A DNA stretch of 64,000 nucleotides from Adiantum capillus-veneris (taxonomy: Eukaryota; Streptophyta; Polypodiopsida; Polypodiales; Pteridaceae): positions 149,215,850 to 149,279,849 of the forward strand of contig CM043949.1 in assembly GCA_014529385.2 (NCBI GenBank), in the 5' to 3' direction. Below, piece after piece: positions 19,640 to 30,424 of this stretch (positions are counted from its first letter, which is position 1; each line of letters opens with the position of its first letter). A model generated the notes under the pieces. That model ran no database searches, was not told the DNA's origin, and saw nothing but the letters and a program-made list of their open reading frames with translations. The translations under genes and the position numbers were made by a program.

Positions 19640-20600
19640 CAAGGCCATTTGCACAAAGGTAAGGAACGTTTAGGGAAGTTTCAATCCGTACAATTACAAC
19701 ATGTTTCTCAAGCAAAAAATCATAAAGTATATCCTCTAGCTCGAGAAAAACTACAAGATGTTCTAGTGGGTACAATCAAGTTAAAGCTGCCTCTCTTCCA
19801 AGGTAGTGATGCTATGTGTAACATGATGTTTTTCTTGGACACAGGAGAGTGTCCTAGAGATCTTACCAAGGGCCAAATGTAGTGGCTTGTAAGGCAAAAA
19901 AATACCACCTTATCAATGACTACCTTGCCTACAAAGATAAGGATCAAATTTTTAGGTGTGCACCTCTCTTTAGAGAGATCACCAAAATCATTTCAATTTT
20001 CCATGATGGTGTTTGTGGAGGGCACTTTGCACTTGACATCACTAGTAGGAAGATCTTACAAGCCGGGTTTGTGTGGCCTAGTTTGCAAAGAGATGTGCAT
20101 TATTGATGTAGAACATGCAAGGAAAGTCAGAAAGGTAGGGAATAGGAGGCTCACATATGAGCAAGAGACTCCTATAATCTCTTATGGACCATTAAATAAA
20201 TGTTATTTGCAAGATCATCAACAAGCAGGTAAACAATCAAAAAATTAATTGGGATATACACCTTATGTCTGGGCTCATCGCACATCCGTTGGATTCACTC
20301 CATATCACTTGGTGTATGGTAAGGAGCCCATTTTACCCATCAAAGTTCAGTTGGTCAGTCTTAGGGTGCTAGGTAGTTAGATGGAACACCCTAATACTCA
20401 TCTTCAAATCCACATTCTTGATCTAGAGAGGCTTTAACTAGACAAAGAAGATGCTATCAACTACTACACGGCCCAGGTAGAAAAAACGATGCCTCACCTT
20501 CAACAAGGAACTTAAGGAAAAAGGTCTCAAGAAAGGTATGTTGATTCTAAGGTATAATAATAGGTTTGACACTAGGAAGGACAAGAAGTTTTCAACGAGA
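19640..20600 (+). pseudogene. Gyp-B integrase relic
   Basis: The zinc domain and start of the core are readable: YLINDYLAYKDKDQIFRCA, HDGVCGGHFALDITSRKILQ, AGFVWPSLQRDVHY and CRTCKESQK, with a stop in place of the usual Trp before CRTC (about 20104). About 20260-20560 gives the core C-terminus (AHRTSVGFTPYHLVYGKEPI, LPIKVQLVSLRVL). Much of the catalytic core between them is missing. The region upstream (19615-19900) is poorly readable. Confidence 0.75.
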
Positions 20601-20945
20601 TGGGAGGGGTCATTTGTCATTAGAAAGCATTACAACAATGGCAGTTATCAACTGATGGATGTGGATGGTAGGATTCACAAAATGTGTGTCAATGGATCGA
20701 GGCAAAAGCATTAATTTTTGAGGTTTGATCAAGCACCATTTTTCATTAGAAAGCATTACAACAATGGAAGTAATTCCCTGATGGATGAAGTTGATAGGCT
20801 TCACAAAACATGTGTCAATGGATGGAGACAAAAAAAATACTTTTTGAGGTTTGATCGTGCACCAATGATGGATTTTTTTGAGGAGGGAAACTCCTCCACC
20901 TCAGCTGAAGAAGAATCAAGCATGGAGCTAAAAGCATGAATGCCT
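20601..20945 (+). pseudogene. Gyp-B integrase C-terminal end with duplicated segment
   Basis: The frame reads WEGSFVIRKHYNNGSYQLMD and ends FFEEGNSSTSAEEESSMELK before a stop, a typical gypsy integrase tail. A 126-bp unit is present twice in tandem. Confidence 0.7.
20618..20864 (+). repeat. 126-bp tandem duplication in Gyp-B
   Basis: CATTAGAAAGCATTACAACA at 20618 and 20744. Each copy ends TTTTTGAGGTTTGATC followed by GCACCA. Confidence 0.88.
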
Positions 20946-21644
20946 CTAGCCTAAGGGGAAGGGCTAATTAGGGTCTCTTTTTTTGGGTCAATCTCTCTCC
21001 CTTATGCGAGAACCTCACCTAGTTTCTTCATGTTTATTATTTACCTTCAGTTAAGTTATTTTCACTTTATAGCTTTTACATTTATGGAAAAAAATAACTA
21101 TGACGTCCACTACTAATTTATCTACCCATTTCCATCTCATCATAATTTTTTGTAATTTTTACTATATTTTATTCCACCATGTAGATATAATTATTCCAGC
21201 TTTCTAGTCTTTTTATAATACTTATTGACTAGTTGCATTGTGGGCTAGGTCTTTAAATATTAATAAAGGGAACCTTGTATTTTCATGAGGAAATTCAAGG
21301 CCCTTGGTTGTGCTTTCACACAAGGATGAAGACTTTTTAAGATGCATAGAGGAAGAGTCAACCAAGATGGGGCCACCAATGACCTTTATGGCACTAGAGG
21401 TACCCATTTTTTTGGAATTTTTGGCAATTGCTTCACTTGAAATCTTGAAAAACTCAAAACATGCGAAGATAGCCCGTGAGCTGAAGTTTTTTCCTGTATT
21501 TTTTATATAATTTTAAAACATTGGAGCGCCACGATATGACCTAAATAATGGAGCCTAGTTTGCTATACAGGAAAGCCTTGAACTCTTCTCACCTCCTCCT
21601 CTCCACACTCATAACCACACTCACTCCTCTCTCTTCCTCACACA

Positions 21645-21714
<70 letters not shown>

Positions 21715-22799
21715 AAACCTGCATATTTCAGCCATCTCACCATCTTCCTCACATGAATCTTCCCCTTCACCTGCATACCTTAGAGCGTCCTTTATGTACA
21801 TACTCTCTCTCTCATTCTCTCTCTCACACAATTACAAGCTTACATAAATACATATATATGTACATACGATCACAATTACATGCCAAAATTTCATCCTCAA
21901 GCTAAAGGCGTTTTTTTGTACCTCCCTCAAAGATCTTGTCACAGCAAAGCGACGTAGAATCTCTCTCTACAAGTATGGAAAGCATGACGATTTCAATAAG
22001 TGTAATCACTCTCTCATTTTCCTCTAGTAATTTCTCTTCAAAGAGAGATAGTGGAATCACACAATCTCTTGCATTATTGAAAGAGACATGACGCTCTTCA
22101 ATGTGGTCTTGGTTACTTTGCAGCATTCTTTGCCAAGTATGGAGGTATTACCCTCTCAACGATTTCCCACCTCCAACAAATACCTTGTAAATTCCTTATC
22201 CTCTCTCTTTTATTAAGCTAGTGTAGCTAGCAACCATGTAAATTCCCCATCCCTTGACCCTCTCCTTCTCTATCATAAGACTATTAATCTAGCACACATA
22301 CACCTAGCCAAACAAGGGTGACCCATGCTCATGATCACACGGCCTAGCTTGTTTTAGCTTAATAAGCCCTCGCCCTCATCTTGTGTATCAAGTCACTCAA
22401 TTTGTTTCTTTTTGCATGGATAGGGACTTTGTGTCTACAACATATAAGGTGAGGTGCCCATCTGTATGCTTCTCCCTTTCTTCTCTAAGTTTATCTTTGT
22501 TTTCTCAGCTATACACTCTAAATGATTGATTTCAAGGGAGTTTCATTGTTGTGAACAACTTACTTCCTTCTTCATTAGTCTTGGTCAAGGAAAGCTTCTA
22601 GCTCGTGGAATTTGAGCATCATCAACAATTACGTTGGCCAATAAGTAGCTCGTCATCTACACCAATTGAAACACTCTAGAGCTTCTTGGCTTGACCAATT
22701 CATTTTTCTCGGGGTTAAATTTATAGCCATACAATTTGAAGATAGTCACAGATTTTCTGGTATTTTCTCCCATTGCAGGATCGTGAGTGTCTTTTGATA
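20946..22799. other. Spacer without recognised gene; CT microsatellite
   Basis: AT-rich, with a CT run and many short low-complexity ORFs. Nothing with a recognisable domain. Confidence 0.5.
21648..21710. repeat. CT microsatellite
   Basis: About 31 uninterrupted CT units. Confidence 0.97.
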
Positions 22800-23340
22800 C
22801 GTTGAACTATTCAATACCAAGCCTTTGGGGCCCTCGCCAACCCGCGGCCTAATTTCATCATAATTAGGAATTTACAATTCAAAATAAAAAACTAAGCATA
22901 GGCAGGGTATTGGGGCATCATTGGTAGTGCATTCTGGGTCGAAAACGACAAGGTCAAAATTCCACTGTTGTTAATAATCGCAATTTTGGCACTTGACCTA
23001 AAGTGGGATATGAGACCATAAGCATGTGTTATTAGGTCTTATAAGATTGTCCTAGAAGTTTCGTTACATTTGGATGTCATTTGATGCTGTAACGGATGTG
23101 ATTGGTTTGTCGATGAGCGATTGGCTTTTGGTAATTTCAGTCACTTGAGTGTAGCTTGAGTTAGATGCTAGTTGTTAGTTGTTTTCCAAGAGATTGACAA
23201 CCTCTTGTAGCCTCTATGCACTAGTTGAGTCAGCTTCGTCCTATGGACTGACAATTTAATCGTGGTTCACGCTAAATCTGCAATAAGATAGGAGTGAGGT
23301 TACATACCCGTCCCACAAACTATCTATCACAATCTCATTT
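22800..23340 (+). repeat. Dispersed repeat D, partial copy D1
   Basis: Similar to 35690-36090 and 60850-61370. Shared landmarks are CCCGCGGCCTA, ATTTCATCATAA, CATTCTGGGTCGAAAACGAC, GATGAGCGATTGGCTTTTG and CAAGAGATTGACA. Only the left 0.5 kb of the roughly 2.4-kb unit is present, and no coding is seen. Confidence 0.85.
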
Positions 23341-23860
23341 TTTGTTGTTGGATTGTCACATTTTGGCTTTGTGAAATCTCGAAATTGTAAGTATCTTGCA
23401 GAATCCTAATGATTTGCAGGAACATCACTCAGAATCAATCTCAGCAAAGCCACACAAAGTGCTCTTCCTATGGGTTGTCCATCACCATAAGACATGAGGT
23501 TGTTCTAGCAAATCCTCACGGAGCAATTATGATTCCTAATGTGTGGTTTTTTACAGTTGTTTGTTTTTCTTGTGCTATGCATGCGTATCATTGTTATTGT
23601 GCCCAGTCTCATTAAGTCAAGGTTAGTAGTTGCACACATGGATTTAATATTTATGCAATTACCTAAACTTTTGTGTGATCACAAGGTTTTATTAAAATAT
23701 CTACATAATCACACTTAACATGATCACAAACAAACCGATTGAGAGCAACCTAGAAACACACAAAAAGTCCATCAACAAAACCCTAAAGTCCGGCTCACCC
23801 TGAACTTAATATATAGAGGGACCCGATCAAGCTCGCTAGGTGGTATTTGTTAAGCCACTC

Positions 23861-23862
<2 letters not shown>

Positions 23863-23903
<41 letters not shown>
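23863..23903. repeat. GA microsatellite
   Basis: About 20 GA units. Confidence 0.97.
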
Positions 23904-23906
<3 letters not shown>

Positions 23907-24017
23907 CCGCCTTCGTAGGTACGTTGAGAGGAGAGAGGGAGTAGTGTGGGAGAGTGCTCTGCATCGCAGTTGCTTGGCAGTAATAGCCGAGTACCTGACC
24001 ACATGACCCTGGTGTGT

Positions 24018-24038
24018 TTGTGTGTGTGTGTGTGTGTG
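24018..24038. repeat. GT microsatellite
   Basis: About 10 GT units. Confidence 0.95.
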
Positions 24039-25371
24039 CACGTGCATGCACGAGTGCGTTGTGTGGTAGCATGTCTTTTGTCGTATTTCATGGTAGTCAT
24101 AAGGTACCTTATTACACAATGTGAGTGTGTGTGTGTAAGATGTTCTATGGAATAATTCTTACACTACTACCCATAGAGGGGGCTTGTGAGGGGCTAATGA
24201 TTCGCAGACGTCGTGTAACCGATGATGAATGTGTTGCATAGGCGAGGCACATATCGTATAAGCGAGGACATTCTTTTCTTAAAAAAATGGTCGTCGCAAA
24301 AACAATGACAGCCCTTCCATAATCGACACAAGATAATTAAGATCGTTGCATAAACGACCTTATGATTGCGCCTTACTTAAGTGACGAAAACTAGTGAGGC
24401 TGGTAGCGACGATTGCACACTGCCATGGCGTCTCTCATGCAAGGCACTTTCAAAATAGTTCCTCGCGCCTTTCAAATGGCTCACGGGAATCTTCACACAA
24501 CAGGGCCAGTGAAAATCGAGTAGCTACAAGTTGAACGACGCACAGGTACCCCACCCCACCCCCAGTGTTCATGACCTGTTGTGTGTGTGCGCATGTGCAG
24601 GTTCGAGGTCTCTCACTTTCTCTCTCTCATATGTTTTCTTGTCTATCCTCTTGCCCACATTTTCTCACGGATGTTTATTGCGTAGGTTATGGCATCCGAG
24701 TGCACCTGAGAGGCCTCTTTTCGAGACAGTATTTGGCCTCTTGGCGTCACCCATTGACAGGTTACATGACATGTTCGAGAAGTTCCTGAGTGCGGAGGAG
24801 CTAATGGAAGTGAAACCCAACTAGCTAGCAAATATCAGTGGCACCGTCTGTGATCTGTAGCTCAGGATGATAAGAAATATGTGCATACACCGAATATAGG
24901 AGGTGCTCGTGCTGCCACTTGTGTTCGCATTTGCACATACTGTAGTTTCAAGCGCATGTAAAAAGTGTGTAGGTACACAAGGTTTTGAAGATTAATATAA
25001 GATGACTATACAATTTGCATGAAGAATAGTATCAATCCCGAGTTTTGATTATGCTTGGTGCGGCAGCTTGCAAGAAATTAGGTTTGTGTTAAGTCAAGCC
25101 CACATACAAACACCCATATTGTCGAGGAAGTAGCAGGGCTTTGGAAATTTGACCCAATTAGCATTTCCCTAAGCTGGCTGTAGAAAATCCTTGTTGCATG
25201 AACCTTGGATTTATCTTTTAAGCAAAGAAAAAAATAGTGTGCTTTGCAAATGTGCAAATGTAAGCAAACCCTTGCTATGGTTGTAGACAATAGCATTCAG
25301 TCCAATGATGTAATGACCTAGTCTCACAAACTGGTGGCCTCTTGACGGTTCAGATCTCATACTTACATGCC

Positions 25372-25899
25372 TCAAGGACTCAACTGATGAACAATCCCAT
25401 CACGCTTGTTTGTTGATCTTGTATCAGCATACATCGACTCACCCACATTGTTGTCAACATACAAGCTCTTTCCCAGTATTTCCATCCGACACCGCCCATG
25501 AGATAAGTGTGTATCCATGTATCCGAGACTCATTACAAAGCCGTCCTCCGTGAGTTGGAGAATATGTTCTCTATAGAAAGCCATCTTTGTTCCCCAGTCC
25601 AGTGTCGACTGTATCCATATACTCACGGTATCTAGTTGAATTCGATCTTGACATATGAGTTCGGTGATCTCTATCCATGTAAGAGATAGGAGGATGCATC
25701 TAGGGAGTATTGGGCCATGATCTCTAGATATGTTCCTAGTCATAGTGCCCAGCTCAATATGGTATCCAGCTCTATCATCATCTCCTCCATGCAGGGTGGT
25801 GTCATAGAAGACCGTCAGAAGGCTTCCCGATAGGGCATTAAAGTCTCCAAGAAGGATAATCCCTGGAGAACTCCCATATATCATCATTAAATACAGCAA
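25372..25899 (-). pseudogene. LINE-like endonuclease domain relic
   Basis: The 175-codon stretch has GIILLGDFNA, the hallmark of the apurinic-type endonuclease of non-LTR retrotransposons. It continues with TRNISRDHGPI, then a distal GYMDTHLSHGRC that resembles the family's SDHxP motif in degraded form. No adjacent LINE RT is visible, so this would be an isolated, probably frameshifted fragment. The motif is short and the rest is poorly conserved. Confidence 0.5.
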
Positions 25900-26077
25900 A
25901 TGGAGACTTCCTTCTAGGTGCGGTATACTTCTACAATATTAACACTACAGCTCGCTCAATACCTAGTACGAGTTTTATAGCTTCATCTTCAAGCTGGTGT
26001 AGGCGTATAGACCTCCCCACTTAAGCCTATAAACTTCTTGTTTTTCTCCCCACACCGAGAAATCTTGGTGGAGGCCT
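25900..26077. other. Spacer between LINE-like relic and element J
   Basis: No feature supported. Confidence 0.5.
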
Positions 26078-27266
26078 TGGTGCACTCAAAGTTGGTCCAA
26101 GCTAGAAAGTGGTCTATGCCAAGGAGAGGTGGGAGGAGGTGCAATGCAGGAGGCTAGGGCAGGTACCAAGGTCGTGGGCAGCCAAAGGTTAGCGAAAATG
26201 TATGCTTAATGCGGTTTTTTAGGTCAAATGACTCAAGAGAGGGCCCAGATGGGATAGTAGGTGAAGGTGCTCAAAGTGCCGAGTCTGTGATCTGGAATGT
26301 AATGTTTGATGTGCTCTAGAAGCCGGTCCAGACGGCTCCTCAAACGGAGCCCCGATGTGCAAGATACTATGGTGCAAAGTAAGAAGGTTGAGCAGATCCC
26401 CAACAGGCAGGGCAATTGGGGACAGGTATCCCAGGTTGATGTTAGTGGATGCATGTGTAGAGCTCTTATGGAGTGTGCATGTCTTTTCGGATTACAAATC
26501 GGAGCCCTGGTTAGCAAGTTATGGTTGATTGAAGTTTTTCTGAGGGCTAGGTTTGAGCCCACTGGCTCGCATTGAAAAATGCGTCATCTGGCATCTTTTT
26601 GGCCTCGCCACGATTCTCGATGGTAGTATGCCTCATGCGAAGCTAGGATGAATTGATAGAATCCCAATTGGAGCTCGAAGTGGGGAGTTATTGGAAGTCA
26701 AAGTCCGCGGAGGTTGGCAATGCGAGCGGGGTGTCAGATGATTTTTTTGGATCTTTGCATGCATTGTTCGAAGGCACACCAAGGCCGAAGTGTGAGGAGG
26801 TCCATGTGGTTCGGAGCCGGCAAGAAGTTCTTCCCACTGAGCTCAATAGACTGCTCATTGAGCATGTGACTAGGGAAGTGCTACAGGTTAAAAGTTGGGT
26901 TTTTATGGGGATGTTTTTTTAATTTTTCAAATGCCTTGGACGCTCAAGGGGCTGTGGCTGCACGTGGCAGGAGGATATATAACCCATGTGCATAAGAGGA
27001 GACTAGCCAGCTGGGGTTTATATACGGGGTCGTGACCCCCTCATACTGTGTAGCGAGGGAAGTCCCTAGGGAGCTCTTCCTTCTGTGTGGCAATGGCGGA
27101 CCCCTACATGGAGTTGTTCTAACTGCGTGAGGTTGCGCACTAGCTTGAACGCTGTGGTTTTGGGCGCTGTAAGCGGTACAACCGGTGGTGCACACTGCCA
27201 GGCGGCCGTGGCGGTCTAGCAAGGGATTGTACCCGCGTTCCTTAGGGCACAACTTTTTTTGAAGGG

Positions 27267-27268
<2 letters not shown>

Positions 27269-27302
<34 letters not shown>
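27269..27302. repeat. Poly-C tract (34 C)
   Basis: Uninterrupted C run, followed by TCAATAGCGACATTGCTAAT. Confidence 0.97.
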
Positions 27303-27304
<2 letters not shown>

Positions 27305-27561
27305 AATAGCGACATTGCTAATTCCATGGGGTAAGGGAGGTTCCATGTGAATAAGAGAGAGAGGGCCAGAGCAGCCCACAGAAGCACCAAGAGGGCAATC
27401 ACACCAGAGAGAGAAGGCAAGTGGGAGTCGAAGTGGGAGTCGAACAAAGAGGATCAAAGCTAGGCCAAAGAGGTATTGTAAGCTAATCTCTCCAGAAGGG
27501 GTAAAAAATGATAAAAAATTAATAAAATAAAAGTGCCTGGGGGCAATAGCGACATCGCTAA

Positions 27562-27563
<2 letters not shown>

Positions 27564-27602
<39 letters not shown>
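27564..27602. repeat. Poly-C tract (39 C)
   Basis: Uninterrupted C run, preceded by CAATAGCGACATCGCTAATG. That 20-mer also flanks the first tract, on its other side. Confidence 0.97.
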
Positions 27603-27604
<2 letters not shown>

Positions 27605-28285
27605 AAGTGCAAAAGAGAGAGAAAGTGAGCGGATGAAGCAAGGCGGTGCCCCCTTCCAAAAGATACCACATTGGGATGCCAGATGGTCAAATGTGAAGGC
27701 AGTTTCCAAAATTGAAGACCCTACCTATAAAAGTCAAGTTCTCATCAAATTAGGGGCTTTTTTCGGGGCTTTTTTGTGTCGTTTGAAGCCTGCGAAGTGG
27801 AGCTTTCTGACTGAGGAGTATGCCTGTCAAAGCCCTTTGTATTTTCTCGTAAAATTTGCAATGGTGATGGCGTTGATAGCCTGTGTACATGCTTTGCGAA
27901 GTGCATTTGCGCCATTGTTCTCCGCTTTGTTGTTATTTCCCTTTCTCCCCTTCTCTTTCTCTTGCTCTGGTGTTTTCCCTCGGTGTCGGCTGTGTGGAAG
28001 TGTGTGCCCCCTGGACCAATGGTGTTTTGCATGAGAGAGTGAGACTAAGTGGTTGCATGCATGTGTAAGGGTGGAGACAGACCATGGCAGTAGGTGTGCT
28101 TTGTGCGGCAGATTTGTGGAGTGTGTGGACAATTTAAATTGGGTAGGCGCTCATCTGCTCGTGTGAAGTGTATTTTTGAAGGTGTTTTTTGAGAGGACAG
28201 GGGTGTTGTGGATACACTAAGCTATAGAGAGGCCCTTAAGGGTGTTTGTGCCGTGCGTGTTACACCATTCCCCCTCTCCATCTTC

Positions 28286-28302
28286 TGGTGCCCCACTCAG
28301 GA
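28286..28302 (+). other. Element J candidate primer-binding site
   Basis: TGGTGCCCCACTCAGGA has the TGG start expected of a tRNA 3'-end complement and lies at the presumed LTR end. The tRNA was not assigned. A similar site occurs in K at about 51810-51825. Confidence 0.5.
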
Positions 28303-28311
28303 GTGTGCTGA

Positions 28312-29075
28312 TGGTCCTAGTTGAAGTCGAAGCGGTGATTTTGGTGATGCCAAAGGTGCGACCTTTGAAGAGCAGGTGCTGCTAGTGATGGGTTGGGCGG
28401 GGTTTCCCAATTTTACTGGGGTTGAAGATGCAAAAACCTGGCTTCAAGATTACGGATTATTCGTATTGGAAAGCGGTTTATCGAGAGAAGACGGTGCGGT
28501 ACATGTGTTCCCTCTGGTCAAGCAAGGCTATGGTTCATATTGGAAAGAGGTTTATTGAGAGAAGAAGGTGCGGTACAAGTGTTCCCGCTCCTGGTTCGTG
28601 GTAAAGCGAGGTTATGGTTTGATAGCCTTGGTGATAAAGAAAAGGCAGATTGTGAAGCCTTGGAGGTGGCTTTTTGAAGCAGATTTGTTGCAGATGTGTA
28701 GCTGGATTAAGTAAAATGAAAGCTAGACGGGTTTAGGCAAAGCTTGGAGGGTGATTTTCAAGCGTTGGAGTGGGAGTTCGAAGCCCTTTCGGCGAAATTA
28801 ACGTAACTGCTACAGAAAATGCCAATTTTTTGAAGTTGAGAAAATTTATGGATTGCCTGCATGAGGAAGTACGAGATAAAGTGGAGATAGATAGTCTGGT
28901 GTCGTTTGAGGACGCGGTATCTCTAGCAAGAGGGTGAACCAAAAAGATTTTGAAGAAGCACGAGGCTAGGCAGGGTTTACCAAATGCTGTGATGCCAAAG
29001 CAGTCTGATGTGGTGGTAGCCGAGCCACAAGTGGTTCAAAGATAAGTGCAAGTGTGAGAAGAACCAAGGTCTCTT
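28312..29075 (+). pseudogene. Element J gag-like region
   Basis: Read over several frames, the region follows the Retrotrans_gag pattern: FPNFTGVEDAKTWLQDYG, AVHVFPLV, ARLWFDSLGDKEKADCEALE, then RKFMDCLHEEVRDKVEIDSL and VSFEDAVSLARG, KKILKKHEARQGL. The first candidate Met is at 28312. A tandem duplication of about 76-84 bp (28458-28617) and several stops break the frame. No CCHC knuckle is seen. Gag would build the particle. The match is to family pattern, not to a named element. Confidence 0.65.
28458..28617 (+). repeat. Tandem duplication of about 76-84 bp in J gag
   Basis: TTCGTATTGGAAAGCGGTTT at about 28458 and TTCATATTGGAAAGAGGTTT at about 28534, both continuing to GGTTATGG or GGCTATGG. 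Confidence 0.8.
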
Positions 29076-29279
29076 TGGTTAAAAAAAGATAGGGTGGTTT
29101 CTATGCCGAAGATGCTGGCTAGAGCGGTTCAGATTGTGGAGGATGCAGGTGGTTCAAGAGTGGACAAAGGAGGTGCTTTCAAGTTTGAGTGCGGCTATAG
29201 AAGCTCCATTGAGGTGTGGTAAAGAGCAAAGAGTGCGGTTTGTAGACGAGGTCAAAGCAGTAGCTCTACGAACACGGAT

Positions 29280-30194
29280 ATGAATTGGGAGACTGAGTCG
29301 TCGCAATCTAGGTATGATGAGATCAATTTCTTACATGTGAGTGGAGAGTCAGTGAATATGTGCAAGGAGCAACATGAAGTGCAAGACAAGGTGCCTAGTG
29401 AAGACCATGTGGCGCAGTCTAGGCCTACGAGTGATGATGTGCAGGTAAGGGTGATGTGTAGTGCCATGCTAATGGCCATGTTGATGAAGGTAGCAATGGA
29501 ATGTGCCATAGTGGTGTAGTAGGTGCAAAGTTTCTCCAAACGGCGTAAATCAATCGTGCCGGTGGAAGAGGACGAGGGTGATGCGATAGAGAATGAGTTT
29601 CTCTCTTCGTTGGCAGAGCTTGATGATGTAGCGGTAGAAGGGCTGGTGATTGTAGCGGACAAGCAGATGGTTCTTATCGACCTTGAACAACCAATTGACA
29701 AAGAGGAGCTCGAGGATGCTGAAATTGAGTGCATGATAGGTGAGAAGAGTAGTGAGGAGTCAAAGATAGAGGTGATTCCTATGCAATCAATGCCCTCTAT
29801 GACAGGTGATGCGGATTCCAAGGCGATGTCCAAGATTTCTAAGGAGGTCTATGAGTGGTGGTTGAAGGGGATGCTAATAAAGGCAGTTGTGCAGTGTGCT
29901 GTTGAGCATGTACATGATCTGCTAGACGAGGATCTAGTTTTACATGGTTGGGAGCGTGGGTTTAGTATGTCAGGTATGTCAGATCTACTCGATGCGAGCG
30001 ATGGTGCTCTATTTGGTGTTCTTGGAGGTGCTTGGTTGCGAGTGGGCAGTTTGCCAAAGAGTGCTTGGAGTGGTGGAAGTATGATGCTGACAGTTTGGCT
30101 ATGTGGTTGGTTATGTGACTTGGTGTGGCACTATGCGAGGGTGTTGCAGGTGGACGAAAGAGACCAATGCAAGGTGTCTGATACAGGAGGTTAA
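29280..30194 (+). CDS. Unrecognised ORF region of element J
   Basis: Two consecutive open stretches (29280-29519, and 29523-30194 with 223 codons) are separated by a stop. The second is acidic in its first half (VEEDEGDAIENEFLSSLAEL, EQPIDKEELEDAEIECM) and has a hydrophobic middle and end. Two stretches resemble each other: MLMAMLMKVAMECAIVV in the first ORF and WWLKGMLIKAVVQCAVEHV in the second. No aspartic protease, RT, RNase H or integrase motif is present. It follows gag on the same strand and precedes the polypurine tract, where pol would be expected. It may be a captured sequence, a novel retroelement gene, or chance coding. I do not recognise it. Confidence 0.4.
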
Positions 30195-30360
30195 TGAAAA
30201 GTAAAGCAGGGGGTTGGGAAACCTGCATGAACAAAGACAGCGGGTGACAGATGCCACTTATGTACATATGTGAGGTATTTTCATAGTGTACAGAGAGTTT
30301 GCTTTGAGTGTGCAGTTTTTTAGTGAAATAAGCCCATTTGTGGTTGAACATAAATGTTCA
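30195..30360 (+). other. Element J 3' untranslated region
   Basis: Non-coding, with a small inverted repeat (GTTGAACATAAATGTTCAAC) just before the polypurine tract. Confidence 0.5.
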
Positions 30361-30374
30361 ACAAGGGGGTGGGC
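30361..30374 (+). other. Element J polypurine tract
   Basis: AAGGGGGTGGG, five to nine bases before the LTR start TGGTGCA. Confidence 0.6.
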
Positions 30375-30379
30375 AATGA

Positions 30380-30424
30380 TGGTGCATCCAAAATTGGTTC
30401 GAGCTAGAAAGTGGTCTGGCCTCG
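30380..30424 (+). repeat. Element J 3' LTR, first 45 bp
   Basis: TGGTGCATCC...AAGTGGTCT matches 26078-26122, then is replaced by Cop-2 sequence. Confidence 0.65.

Larger units (their letters stand above)
23341..25371. other. Spacer without recognised gene; GA and GT microsatellites
   Basis: Contains a GA run (23863-23903), a GT run (24018-24038), and unrecognised ORFs such as 24531-24824 (+, 97 codons) with no known motif. Confidence 0.5.
26078..28280 (+). repeat. Element J 5' LTR (about 2.2 kb)
   Basis: The start is supported by similarity to 30380-30424. The end is inferred from CTCTCCA just before the primer-site-like sequence. It carries two long poly-C tracts. Only 45 bp of the partner LTR survives, so length is not verified. 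Confidence 0.55.
26078..30424 (+). mobile_element. Element J, LTR retrotransposon with gag-like region and no visible pol
   Basis: TGGTGCA followed by a shared 25-base block (with GCTAGAAAGTGGTCT) occurs at 26078 and at 30380. The second copy directly follows a polypurine tract (AAGGGGGTGGG). A primer-site-like TGGTGCCCCACTCAGGA stands at 28286 after a TCCA end. Thus a long 5' LTR, primer site, gag, an unrecognised ORF, polypurine tract and the first 45 bp of the 3' LTR line up. The rest of the 3' LTR was removed where Cop-2 begins. No protease, RT or integrase motif was found between gag and the polypurine tract. Confidence 0.65.

Noticed and set aside
21548-21847. 99-codon ORF with long Leu-Ser runs
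   Set aside because: Translation of the CT microsatellite.
23795-24155. Overlapping ORFs on both strands with Leu-Ser, Thr-His and Cys-Val runs
   Set aside because: Translations of the GA and GT microsatellites.
24531-24824. 97-codon plus-strand ORF considered as a host exon
   Set aside because: A GT-repeat-rich start, no domain and no convincing splice partners; left as unrecognised spacer.
27242-28034. Several ORFs of 76-167 codons on both strands around the poly-C tracts
   Set aside because: They are poly-Gly or poly-Pro readings of the C runs with flanking low-complexity sequence; no domain and no shared frame.
29962-30351. 129-codon minus-strand ORF
   Set aside because: Antisense to the longer J ORF and without recognisable motif; likely a shadow.
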